13,139 bases of DNA. Origin: Candidatus Thalassarchaeaceae archaeon. Lineage in GTDB: Archaea > Thermoplasmatota > Poseidoniia > Poseidoniales > Thalassarchaeaceae. The position numbers were made by a program, and so were the translations under genes. The stretch is from the NCBI GenBank assembly GCA_013330385.1, contig DUIL01000184.1:1-13139 (forward strand), read 5' to 3'. Below are positions 5,748-13,139 of this stretch, in pieces (the first letter of the stretch is position 1; every line of letters begins with the position of its first letter). The notes beneath the pieces are model-generated. The model did no database searches and was not told the origin of the DNA. It saw only the letters and a list, made by a program, of their open reading frames with translations.

Positions 5748-7238
5748 GTGACCGACCAAGAGAACGCACCGGAGGTCCTTCCGGAACTTTCAGCTAGTGC
5801 GACTAGATTGAACCGCGCAAAATTGGAAAAAGTCCCTTGGAATCATTCGGGAAAACATCCAGGAAGTCGTTTTTTTGGCGGCCTCCTTAACCTCATGTTT
5901 GAGTTTGGTAATGTGGCTATATTCCGTCGTTCTGAGAACGATCCCCTTCCTCCAGTAGATGGCGGGGTAATCTATGTGGCAACCCACATCAATGGTTTAG
6001 TTGATCCGATGGTGATTATGCGTATTCAGAAGAAACGAGTAATTTCCCTCGGCCGCCACGATTTGATTACTCGCCCTTTCATTGGCTGGTGGTCTCGTAG
6101 ATTTGGAGCACAACCGGTATTGCGTCGTGCCGAGATAGAAGCCGGAGTAGTAGATGCTGAATTCGCTAAACACATCAATGAACGAGGAATGTTAACTGCT
6201 GCTTCTTGTCTCGCCTCGGGGCATTCAGCCGTTATTATGCCCGAAGGGAAATCCCACCAAGCCTCTCGTCTACATGCTCTTCGAACAGGCTCACCTAGGG
6301 CAGCACTTGCTGCAGCGGCGATAGCAGAGGAGCGTAATCTACCACCGCCAGTAATCCAAACAGTAGGACTCCATTGGAAGACCCACTATTGGTTTCGTAC
6401 AGATTCCTATGTGGAATTCGGTGAGGCCATTGAAATTCCTTCAGTGTATTCTGCAGATGACAGAACCCTCCTCGCCTCGGGAACATGGGTCGAACCTCCG
6501 CGTGAAGACACAATCAACCTTCGACAAAAGATGTTTGACACACTATCCCCGCTCACTCCAGACACTCCAGATTGGCCTACATATCGGGGACAGAAATTGA
6601 TTGCAAACATGGAGGCCAACAAGTCAGAAACCCCCCTCCATAAATTATCAGAAGAAGTGCATAGAACTAGGGAAGTTAGGGTAAACATGGGTGATATAGA
6701 AGGTTCACAATTGCTCAATGAGGCCACCGAAGCGGCAGAAATATTACATCAAAATAATCTCTATGCCGATGCAATATCACCTTCTAATAAATTGCGAGGA
6801 ATGAGCAATAAGGATCGCCTAAGGGGCATACTTGGAACCCTCTTAATGATAGTGACTTCTCCAATCGCCATCCCTGCAAATATAGTTCTATCATCGGTTG
6901 CAAAATATATGGCCGAACGAGGCGACGAGGGAATTGATTCACGGACAACATATTTTCTTCTTGCAGGGATGTTTTCCCCTCTGTTGTTTTGGCCGCCATT
7001 AGTGATTATCTCGCTATTATTGCTTCAAGGAACAGCAGTGTCTCCATCAGATATTATACCAGGATTAATCGGTATTTTCATAATAATGGATTTAACTTAT
7101 ATTTTCTTACGCGGATATGATTTTTGGAATGATTTCTCGACGGCTAGAAGGCGGGTTAAATTATCTCGCAGTGACGACGGAGAAAGACTAGATTCCCTTC
7201 TCAAATCTATCAATATACAACTCGGCGCTCTCAAATAG
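5748..7238 (+). CDS. PlsC-superfamily glycerolipid acyltransferase with C-terminal membrane helices
   Basis: A 496-residue lysophosphatidate/glycerol-3-phosphate-type acyltransferase that would transfer a fatty acyl chain to glycerol phosphate or its 1-acyl form at the membrane. Visible motifs are the catalytic THINGLVDPM block with His80 and Asp86 (an HX5D spacing, as in bacterial NHPN-x-hydrophobic-D-P members), the substrate block LGRHDLITRPFIGWWSRRFG (101-120, aligning with the family's K-x-L...P-x-x-GW...FGA), and PEGKS (165-169, the EGTS-type motif). A conserved LHALRTGSPRAAL segment follows (175-187). Residues 260-350 form a polar, helical linker. Hydrophobic segments at about 360-384, 403-428 and 433-455 are likely membrane helices, longer than a minimal PlsC of about 240 residues. 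Start GTG 5748 is preceded by GAGG (5742-5745), with very short spacing. It is notable in an archaeal context, where membrane lipids are classically isoprenoid ethers. Confidence 0.85.
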   Translation: MTDQENAPEVLPELSASATRLNRAKLEKVPWNHSGKHPGSRFFGGLLNLMFEFGNVAIFRRSENDPLPPVDGGVIYVATHINGLVDPMVIMRIQKKRVISLGRHDLITRPFIGWWSRRFGAQPVLRRAEIEAGVVDAEFAKHINERGMLTAASCLASGHSAVIMPEGKSHQASRLHALRTGSPRAALAAAAIAEERNLPPPVIQTVGLHWKTHYWFRTDSYVEFGEAIEIPSVYSADDRTLLASGTWVEPPREDTINLRQKMFDTLSPLTPDTPDWPTYRGQKLIANMEANKSETPLHKLSEEVHRTREVRVNMGDIEGSQLLNEATEAAEILHQNNLYADAISPSNKLRGMSNKDRLRGILGTLLMIVTSPIAIPANIVLSSVAKYMAERGDEGIDSRTTYFLLAGMFSPLLFWPPLVIISLLLLQGTAVSPSDIIPGLIGIFIIMDLTYIFLRGYDFWNDFSTARRRVKLSRSDDGERLDSLLKSINIQLGALK

Positions 7239-7258
7239 GGCGTCCCGATGGACTTGCT

Positions 7259-7891
7259 ATGGATGGCAAGGCGGCAGCGGCGAGAGTTCAGGAATGGCTC
7301 GCTAGTGAACGACTTGAATTCAAGATTGTAACAGATGCCCAAGCTTTGATACATTTACATGTCAAGTATCCGCCTACGAAACAAGGACATGTATTCAATG
7401 TTGTAATTCCAAAGAATCGCAATTTAGTATTAGTATATTCAATCACTCGCGTTGATGAAGGTCAGCAGAATGAGATGAAAGATCATGCGAATGAAGATTC
7501 GGCTGAGTGGGAGGGATGGCTTCACAGTACGCGTCTTCAACTGACTAGAGCAGATCTGGATTGGGTGTTGCACGTAGGTAAACCAGCCGATAATTCACCA
7601 GGCCCTTTGCAAGCATTCAATCTCTCTCGCCCCATATGGTTTGACGGTCTTACTCAAAATGAGTTTATGCACACTATGCGTAGAGTTTGGTTAACTAAAT
7701 TGGAATTAATCCACCAGATTAAATTTAGTTATGGTAAAGGAATCGGTAAGCCCGGACCTGTTGATGATTGGATAGCTAAGAAAGCCAAACAATCACGAAA
7801 ATCTCAATCCAAAGAATCGAAATCAGCCTCAATTGACACTGATGAAACTGGTAGTTTTGGAGCCGAATTTGACCCAGATGAGTGGGCATAA
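7259..7891 (+). CDS. DUF2299-like conserved archaeal protein
   Basis: A 210-residue soluble protein. The arrangement matches my memory of the archaeal DUF2299 family: an N-terminal helix ending in WLASE (13-17), a strand-rich part with HLHVKYPP (32-39) and NVVIPK (47-52), and LTQNEFMHTMRRVWLTKLEL (131-150), which resembles that family's D-x-LT-x-x-x-FM-x-T-hydrophobic-R-x-V motif. The family has no known biochemical function. A Lys/Ser-rich, probably disordered tail (about 174-210) ends in acidic residues and extends beyond the usual family length of about 150. The start ATG 7259 lies 20 bases after the acyltransferase stop. ATG 7248 is out of frame, and no Shine-Dalgarno sequence is visible. 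A hairpin follows the stop, so this is probably the last gene of the unit beginning at 3849. Confidence 0.65.
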   Translation: MDGKAAAARVQEWLASERLEFKIVTDAQALIHLHVKYPPTKQGHVFNVVIPKNRNLVLVYSITRVDEGQQNEMKDHANEDSAEWEGWLHSTRLQLTRADLDWVLHVGKPADNSPGPLQAFNLSRPIWFDGLTQNEFMHTMRRVWLTKLELIHQIKFSYGKGIGKPGPVDDWIAKKAKQSRKSQSKESKSASIDTDETGSFGAEFDPDEWA

Positions 7892-7912
7892 TCACAGATA
7901 ATTATTGATTAT

Positions 7913-7937
7913 AATTGGAATGTTTATTCCTTCAATT
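7913..7937 (+). terminator. AT-rich hairpin after the DUF2299-like gene, possible terminator
   Basis: GGAAT (7917-7921) and ATTCC (7926-7930) form a perfect stem with a GTTT loop. AATT (7913-7916) can extend it by pairing with AATT (7934-7937) across a 3-base bulge. A pyrimidine-rich stretch, CAATCCTTTTCC, follows at 7940-7951. It sits 22 bases after the stop at 7889-7891 and ahead of the separate surface-protein gene, where a transcript end would be expected. Confidence 0.4.
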
Positions 7938-7972
7938 CACAATCCTTTTCCGTGACGCGTGAGGGTCGGGGT

Positions 7973-7980
7973 TAAGTATC
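7973..7980 (+). promoter_or_regulatory. TATA-like element upstream of the giant surface-protein gene
   Basis: TTAAGTAT at 7973-7980 is a reasonable archaeal TATA-like octamer. It would place the transcript start near 8000-8005, leaving a leader of about 25-30 bases that includes the Shine-Dalgarno sequence before ATG 8031. A second AT-rich stretch at 7901-7916 is an alternative but overlaps the likely terminator. No operator-like repeat was seen. Confidence 0.3.
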
Positions 7981-8018
7981 GAAAACAAACGAGATGGGAC
8001 ATTGTAACGCCGATGGTC

Positions 8019-8024
8019 GGAGGG
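8019..8024 (+). promoter_or_regulatory. Full Shine-Dalgarno sequence that sets the start at 8031
   Basis: GGAGGG at 8019-8024 lies 6 bases before ATG 8031, the ideal spacing for the archaeal 16S anti-Shine-Dalgarno sequence. It lies inside the frame that is open from GTG 7959, so the upstream 24 codons are probably leader and not protein. The next ATG (8040) has only a poorly spaced GGAG. Confidence 0.75.
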
Positions 8025-8030
8025 TGTATT

Positions 8031-11000
8031 ATGGAGACGATGAAAGTAAGGAACAGTATCACAATGGTACTCATCATGCTGATGAGTACATTTGCCGCAA
8101 TTGAAATATCACAAAATGCAGAGGGAAGCGAGATAGTCCTCACCGATGCAATCCAAGTTGTTAACGGAGGTTCATACAACGACAGAATGGTTGCAATGGA
8201 TGCAGATTCTCAAGGAAATATCCACTTTGTATGGAGCCGTAACACCCAACATTTGTACTACAAAATGCTCAATGCGAGAGGAGATGTTCTTATCGATGAG
8301 ACCCAGATTTCCGACCCAGGTACTCACCGTGCACACCACCCTGATGTAGTAGTTGATTTGGATGATAATGTGCACATTGTTTGGGCCGACCAATCAGGCC
8401 AATGGTCGATAATGTACACTCTGCTTGATCCTTCTCAAGATGACCAAGATGGTGGCTCCGCTTTAGACGCGGTTTTGTCTATCATCAATGATGAAGAAGT
8501 GGTCAGCGAACAACATAACAGAGATTGGCCAGCGATTGATGTTGATTCTAACAACAACCCCCACATAGTTTGGGAAGACAGTTATGAACAACTTGACAAA
8601 TTCTATCAACAACCTCAGATTTACTATTCAATGCTTGAAATAGATCTTCCAGCAAGGGATGCTATCGTTGCAATAGATGATACTCTTTTGACTCCAATTA
8701 TTGGTCACAAAGGCCACCCCGATGTTGCTGTTGATGCAGATGATTTCGTACAGATAGTTTGGGATGATACACGCGGAGGCAAGGTGGAGATGGTTGTTCC
8801 TATCGACACATCTGGTTCGATGAATACAGAATGGGCGGACATGTGTGTTGTGTTTTATGGTGGAACTTTTGCAAGTGGCGGTAGTTTTGAAGGACTTAAG
8901 CCAATGCTTGAAGATGCTAACATGACGGTATTCGAAACTCTATACGCTCTATCTGGTAATTGGCCTGCTGCTGCTGTAAGTGGAAATTGTGCGTCAGCAT
9001 ATCAGACAGGAGGTTCAGGAAGTCAGGGGCCTCGTACTACACATCTCGGTCAAACCCCATCAGACACATCTGGAGGAATCCGCGAGTTAACAGAAGTGGT
9101 CTACAATGGAGGAGCCGTTAATCTACCTCAAGATGGAGGATATTACAGTGAATTCTGGGGCCCTGCTTCAACTTGGGCCTGCCTATCCTGGCGTGATGTA
9201 CAGGGTAGAATGGGTAATGCAGCAAACCCCCCTACAATGCTAGATCACCGCTGGAATCCAAATGCAACGAAGATAGTAATTCCAATTTCTGACGAGGGCC
9301 CATATGGGGGCGACCCATCACAACAGGCAGATGATACACAAAGTATCAACGAGGCACATGATGCCTGTGTTATTGCAGATATTGTACCAGTCCCACTCCT
9401 CGCAGCAGGATGGGGTTCCGGTTCAACGGATGTAGGCTCACATATGCAGGATTTGGCACAGTGCCCCAATGGATTTGTCTCTATAGGGACTCGAACTTGC
9501 CCCGGCACTACTACGCGTAACACAGATGCAGAGGGTCAAATGTACAGTTTCCCAACAGGTTCCCAGAGTGCAGCAGACTTACAATTAATGGTTGAAGCGC
9601 TAGTATATCTTGCAACCAATAACTCCCGTGAAATTTTCATAACAGTTCTTGATCCTCTTTCACTCTTAGACAGCCCATGGCCGGGTTGGAATAAGGGCGA
9701 TTCAGGAACTAAGGTTCAGAACGGCCGTTATTCCGAGGACATAGGACCTTCCTCCGATCTTCAGGGGTATGGTCATCTTGTGGTTGTTAATGATACACGA
9801 ATAACGCTTCAAGATGCTTTTAGCCTTCATCCTTCAATTGCTATTGATACATCAGGAAACACTCACATTGCGTGGATGGATGGCCGAGCATATGGTTTTG
9901 ATATAGCTGTCAACTACGAAATATACTACGTGAAATTGAGGCTTCGTGGTACTGCCGCTTGGGACGGAGCCCCTGATGGACTCCCATCTTATGGTATCAA
10001 ACAGATTACCGATTCCGTCATTTCTAATGTTGAAGGTTTTGACAATGTCGATGAAGACAGACCATTTGGTGCGAATTCTCACATGCCAGAAATACTCACC
10101 GACTCTTTTGACAACGTCCACATTACTTGGCTTGACAATATGAATGAAACACAAGGCGAGACAATCATGTATGTTCGTCTGAACAATACCAATGATGACT
10201 ATCCTGAAGGTTTCCCAATGAATTCCCTCGCACAGGGAGTAATTGATGAATGGGAAGTTCATGAAGTTAGTGAATGGGCCTCGAATAAATTAGGCCCCAA
10301 CTCTCCATTCGCTCCTGAGCTCGGCCAACCTCCAGCATTTGCCAATGACCTCGGTAGTGGAGTGCATCTTGCTTGGTCAGATACAAACAAGTGTAATGAA
10401 AATAACAACCAAGGCCAGTACACTATTTGTTATGTACACGTACTGACTGGACTGGTTGAGGTTGCTTTCACAGAAACTGAGACCTTCTATCATACAATAG
10501 AGCCAGGCCAGCAAACAACTTACAATCTGACAATATCGAATCCAACACCAGGTCCTGCGGAATTGGTTGCCGATTCGTTTACTGTAACAATGGCCGGTGT
10601 ACCTAACAATTGGAGCGCAACCCTCTTCTTCTCTACCAACCATACTCCGATTTTCGACTCCACTCCGGTTTTCCTACGAGGAGGGGACTTAGTTTCTGTT
10701 TACATGCGAGTTAGGGCGCCTACTATTTATCAGGCGAATGAAGACGAATTAGCAGCAATCACAATTTCAGCTCTTTCACATAAAGACCCAGCTATCCGGG
10801 ATGATTTACTAACTCTTACTTTGATGGATGTAGTTCATGGAATTAATCTAGATACATCTCATTTCCAAGTTGATGTAGAACAAGGTCAATCAGCCATATT
10901 CTCAATCACAGTGACCAATACAGGTAACGTATACGACACCTTTGCTTTCTACGATCCATCTACTTTGGAAGGACAAAATGAATGGGCGTTGCCGTTTGGT

Positions 11001-13130
11001 TGGGGTATATCATTCCCGACTTCTCTTACATTAGACCCCGGGCAATCTGTAACTCGAAATCTCCAAGTTAGTGTACCAACATCTCAGGAACCAGGGACGT
11101 TTGTGATATACCTCAAGGGTTGGTCTACTGGTGAACCAGTATTATCAATAGATAGAGGAACTTTTGACGTTCTTGAGTTATGGGTCAACGTATCCATACG
11201 TACATCCGGCAACATTGTGTTCAATCTTGGTGATACAACTCAACATGTCTTACCTGGAGACTGTGCTGAGTTTGATATCGATGTGACCAAACATTTCACA
11301 CCCGGGCACCTAATTTTCACCACACCCGGTGGACCAGAAGAAAGACCTCCTGAAATTTCCGAATCTACTTGGAGGTATGATCACTGGACAGTCGACCTTG
11401 ATTTCACTAGTGCCCCAGGTGGAAACGGACCTCCTGATGACGCTCCGAGATATTGGTCTCCAATTGAGACACCATACAAGGTCACTGCAGTCATGTGCGC
11501 GCCTTACAATGCTACAGCAGGACTAGGCGACTCAGTTACTGTAAGAGCTCACCTCGAAGGAGCACCACGAGTTCGCGATTCTGTCGTATTGGCTACAAAT
11601 GTAATCCAAGTTTATGATATTGAGGCCACTGTCCCTCAGAATATTCTTCAGTTACACCCTGGTGAATCTTTCCAACTTGATACATTGATTGAGAACGAAG
11701 GTAACGGCCCAGATAGGTACGATATAACAGTCAATTCGATAGTCGATAGTAATGGAAATTCGGATGTATGGGACATTGATATTCCCCGAGTTATCTTCGA
11801 AGAGTTAGATCGTGATGAATCTCAAGAAATCCCGATTTACATCAACGTTCCCGGAGAAACATATGCTGGAGAATACACAGTCCGTCTTGATGTTTTGAGT
11901 GAGGAACCCTATGAGGGAACTCGCTTACAAGATACGATAGTTCTGCAGATAGAAATTATTGAATTCCATGACATGCGAATAGAGCTTGACCCATTAGTTG
12001 AATCTAGAATCAAGACTACCGCACCCGGACGGATAGTTCGTTACATACTGAACGTGACTAATTATGGAAATGTGGCCGACCAACCAACACTCCACAATCA
12101 TACAAAGACCGGTGCTGGCTGGGACTCTGTGCCGGGAATGAATACACTTTCTGGATGGCAAGTAAACTTCGCATTACTGGAAGGGTTTGATACAGAATAT
12201 CCAATTGAGCGACGCTGTACTTCTCTTGTAGTCGGCGAAGACCCACAACCAAATAGTTGCTTCAAAACAGCAGATGGTAAATCTCCCAATACGGTAACTC
12301 TTCCTGTCATGCCTGCCTATACTACATTGCAGGTAGTTGCAATTATTACGATTGATCCCGGTGCTGCTTTGAGTGATCGTGAGGTAGGAATCAAGGTTCT
12401 ATCATCTTCAGGTTCTGCTGAAATGGGAGGAGACTTTGATGAGACACCAATTTGGGATGATTCCTGTACGCTCGATGAGAATGGTGACGGACTTCCTGAC
12501 AATTATCCACCAAATTGTGACTCCAATGAACAGGTTCTCGAACTCCGCCTACGTGCCCCCGATCTTGAGTTTGTAGGGGATATTGAGGTATCGAAAACCC
12601 GTGCATCCGTTGGAGATATGATAGGTGTGAATGTTAAAATTAGAAATGTAGGTAATATTCACGCTACCGATGTCAACGTTATTCTTTGCATCGACCAATC
12701 AATTTCTTCGATTAAGAGACATGGATGTGACGAAGAGAACATTGCATATCGTCAGCTGGTTGAAGCAATAATGCCTCAAGGTCCAGGCGGTGATGAAAAC
12801 CCACCGACTCTAACTCTCCTTTACTTAGTTGAAGCAGGCTCACATGAGGTCGTGGCCGTCATAGATCCTGACAATATGATAGTTGAATCTGATGAAGACA
12901 ATAACTTCCAGAAAGTACCTGGTGATATGGGTTCAAATTATGGTTTCCTTGATGTTGGCCTTGAAATTGTTGCACAATATTCAGTTCCGGCGATAATCAT
13001 GGGAGCAACCTTTGCCTTGATTGGCGTTGCTGGCGTAGTTATGTATGGACGAAGAATGGAAGCACTCACTCGATTTGCCGAGAAGAGTAGCCTTCTCGCT
13101 AATCTTGAAGACGACAATCAAGTATTCTGA
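8031..13130 (+). CDS. Giant secreted, membrane-anchored surface protein: seven-bladed propeller with inserted vWA domain, Ig-like/NEW3-like series and CARDB-like domain
   Basis: A 1699-residue protein. A short basic N-terminus (Lys5, Arg7) and hydrophobic core (10-24) form a signal peptide. Seven beta-propeller blades carry an H-hydrophobic-x-W signature with Trp68, 118, 181, 244, 615, 700 and 782. Between blade 4's third strand and its apparent fourth strand lies a von Willebrand factor A domain (about 251-532) with MIDAS DTSGS (259-263), a likely Thr346 and Asp421. From about 809 to 1510 come at least four Ig-like/NEW3-like domains recognisable by repeated PGQ...VTNTGN-type segments. A DENGDGLPD loop (1482-1490) resembles calcium-binding loops. 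A CARDB-like domain (about 1512-1630) ends in DEDNN. A transmembrane helix (about 1652-1674) and a short charged tail finish the protein. It should sit outside the cell, anchored at its C-terminus, with a role in adhesion, ligand binding or surface structure; no catalytic motif was seen. ATG 8031 is chosen over GTG 7959 because of the GGAGGG and because it puts the signal peptide at the N-terminus. Confidence 0.88.
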   Translation: METMKVRNSITMVLIMLMSTFAAIEISQNAEGSEIVLTDAIQVVNGGSYNDRMVAMDADSQGNIHFVWSRNTQHLYYKMLNARGDVLIDETQISDPGTHRAHHPDVVVDLDDNVHIVWADQSGQWSIMYTLLDPSQDDQDGGSALDAVLSIINDEEVVSEQHNRDWPAIDVDSNNNPHIVWEDSYEQLDKFYQQPQIYYSMLEIDLPARDAIVAIDDTLLTPIIGHKGHPDVAVDADDFVQIVWDDTRGGKVEMVVPIDTSGSMNTEWADMCVVFYGGTFASGGSFEGLKPMLEDANMTVFETLYALSGNWPAAAVSGNCASAYQTGGSGSQGPRTTHLGQTPSDTSGGIRELTEVVYNGGAVNLPQDGGYYSEFWGPASTWACLSWRDVQGRMGNAANPPTMLDHRWNPNATKIVIPISDEGPYGGDPSQQADDTQSINEAHDACVIADIVPVPLLAAGWGSGSTDVGSHMQDLAQCPNGFVSIGTRTCPGTTTRNTDAEGQMYSFPTGSQSAADLQLMVEALVYLATNNSREIFITVLDPLSLLDSPWPGWNKGDSGTKVQNGRYSEDIGPSSDLQGYGHLVVVNDTRITLQDAFSLHPSIAIDTSGNTHIAWMDGRAYGFDIAVNYEIYYVKLRLRGTAAWDGAPDGLPSYGIKQITDSVISNVEGFDNVDEDRPFGANSHMPEILTDSFDNVHITWLDNMNETQGETIMYVRLNNTNDDYPEGFPMNSLAQGVIDEWEVHEVSEWASNKLGPNSPFAPELGQPPAFANDLGSGVHLAWSDTNKCNENNNQGQYTICYVHVLTGLVEVAFTETETFYHTIEPGQQTTYNLTISNPTPGPAELVADSFTVTMAGVPNNWSATLFFSTNHTPIFDSTPVFLRGGDLVSVYMRVRAPTIYQANEDELAAITISALSHKDPAIRDDLLTLTLMDVVHGINLDTSHFQVDVEQGQSAIFSITVTNTGNVYDTFAFYDPSTLEGQNEWALPFGWGISFPTSLTLDPGQSVTRNLQVSVPTSQEPGTFVIYLKGWSTGEPVLSIDRGTFDVLELWVNVSIRTSGNIVFNLGDTTQHVLPGDCAEFDIDVTKHFTPGHLIFTTPGGPEERPPEISESTWRYDHWTVDLDFTSAPGGNGPPDDAPRYWSPIETPYKVTAVMCAPYNATAGLGDSVTVRAHLEGAPRVRDSVVLATNVIQVYDIEATVPQNILQLHPGESFQLDTLIENEGNGPDRYDITVNSIVDSNGNSDVWDIDIPRVIFEELDRDESQEIPIYINVPGETYAGEYTVRLDVLSEEPYEGTRLQDTIVLQIEIIEFHDMRIELDPLVESRIKTTAPGRIVRYILNVTNYGNVADQPTLHNHTKTGAGWDSVPGMNTLSGWQVNFALLEGFDTEYPIERRCTSLVVGEDPQPNSCFKTADGKSPNTVTLPVMPAYTTLQVVAIITIDPGAALSDREVGIKVLSSSGSAEMGGDFDETPIWDDSCTLDENGDGLPDNYPPNCDSNEQVLELRLRAPDLEFVGDIEVSKTRASVGDMIGVNVKIRNVGNIHATDVNVILCIDQSISSIKRHGCDEENIAYRQLVEAIMPQGPGGDENPPTLTLLYLVEAGSHEVVAVIDPDNMIVESDEDNNFQKVPGDMGSNYGFLDVGLEIVAQYSVPAIIMGATFALIGVAGVVMYGRRMEALTRFAEKSSLLANLEDDNQVF
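8187..10450 (+). repeat. Seven diverged beta-propeller blade repeats in the surface protein
   Basis: Each repeat has the pattern (A/V)-hydrophobic-D-x-D-x-x-x-N-x-H-hydrophobic-x-W-x-D, followed by a strand of the type IYYSML. The seven tryptophan codons are at 8232, 8382, 8571, 8760, 9873, 10128 and 10374. Blades 1 to 4 are 50-63 residues apart and blades 5 to 7 are 82-85 apart. The 371-residue gap between blades 4 and 5 is explained by the vWA insert. Blade 4 has Gln in place of the signature His. Seven is the most common blade number for closed propellers, which supports the count. Confidence 0.7.
8781..9626 (+). other. von Willebrand factor A domain inserted in propeller blade 4
   Basis: The segment opens with a hydrophobic strand leading to DTSGS (codons 8805-8819), the metal-ion-dependent adhesion site. 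It later has strand IVIPIS followed by Asp421 (codon 9291-9293), in the position of the third MIDAS loop. SDTSGGIREL contains a candidate MIDAS Thr (codon 9066-9068). Several cysteines (in TCPG, QCPN, DACV and NCAS contexts) could form disulfides, fitting an extracellular location. Immediately after it, REIFITVLDP resembles the fourth strand of a propeller blade. Confidence 0.7.
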
Positions 13131-13139
13131 TTAGCGGGC

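Noticed and set aside
7959..8030. GTG 7959 as the start of the giant surface protein
   Set aside because: It places 24 residues before a normal signal peptide and covers a full GGAGGG that serves ATG 8031.
9852..10262. A 136-residue - strand frame inside the surface protein gene
   Set aside because: The + strand here encodes clear propeller blades 5 and 6; the reverse frame has no motif and is a shadow.
1..13139. CRISPR array, insertion sequence, prophage or defence cassette
   Set aside because: No direct-repeat array, transposase, integrase, inverted terminal repeats or nuclease/toxin-like genes were seen; the genes are mainly housekeeping plus one surface protein.

Overview
The window looks like chromosomal DNA from a planktonic archaeon of the Thermoplasmatota, most probably Marine Group II (Poseidoniales). 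The evidence is an archaeal RNA polymerase subunit P, a replication-factor-C-type clamp-loader ATPase, a stand-alone GMP synthase glutaminase subunit as in Euryarchaeota, a DUF2299-like protein, a moderate to low GC content, and a giant signal-peptide/propeller/CARD-like cell-surface protein with one C-terminal membrane anchor. The lineage is inferred from gene content, because no 16S rRNA or other marker is present. All eight full protein genes lie on the + strand; the only clear - strand gene is a tRNA.

Positions 1-2128 hold a tightly packed information/nucleotide cluster. The tail of an unseen gene overlaps the start of the glutaminase subunit of GMP synthase by an ATGA junction. It is followed by RpoP, unusually with a second zinc ribbon at its N-terminus, and by an RFC-like AAA+ protein whose TTG start overlaps the rpoP stop. 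The RFC-like protein has altered Walker B and sensor 1 residues. Immediately after its stop codon, with no spacer, comes the 3' CCA end of a convergent tRNA-Arg(CCT).

Positions 2207-7891 hold a run of + strand genes: a four-helix membrane protein of unknown function, a compact flavoprotein related to fumarate reductase/succinate dehydrogenase/L-aspartate oxidase, a HIT-family nucleotide hydrolase/transferase, a PlsC-superfamily glycerolipid acyltransferase with C-terminal membrane helices, and a DUF2299-like protein. A perfect short hairpin separates the membrane protein from the flavoprotein. From the flavoprotein to the DUF2299-like protein the gaps are 9 to 39 bases, which suggests one transcription unit. 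The acyltransferase matters because acyl-ester glycerolipid enzymes are not expected from the textbook isoprenoid-ether lipids of Archaea.

Positions 7892-13130 hold a probable hairpin/terminator, a promoter-like stretch and a full Shine-Dalgarno sequence that sets the start of a 1699-residue secreted, membrane-anchored protein. It has seven recognisable beta-propeller blade repeats, with an entire von Willebrand factor A domain apparently inserted inside blade 4. A long series of Ig-like/NEW3-like domains, a calcium-loop-like segment, a CARDB-like domain and a C-terminal transmembrane helix follow. This protein is the most unusual item in the window.
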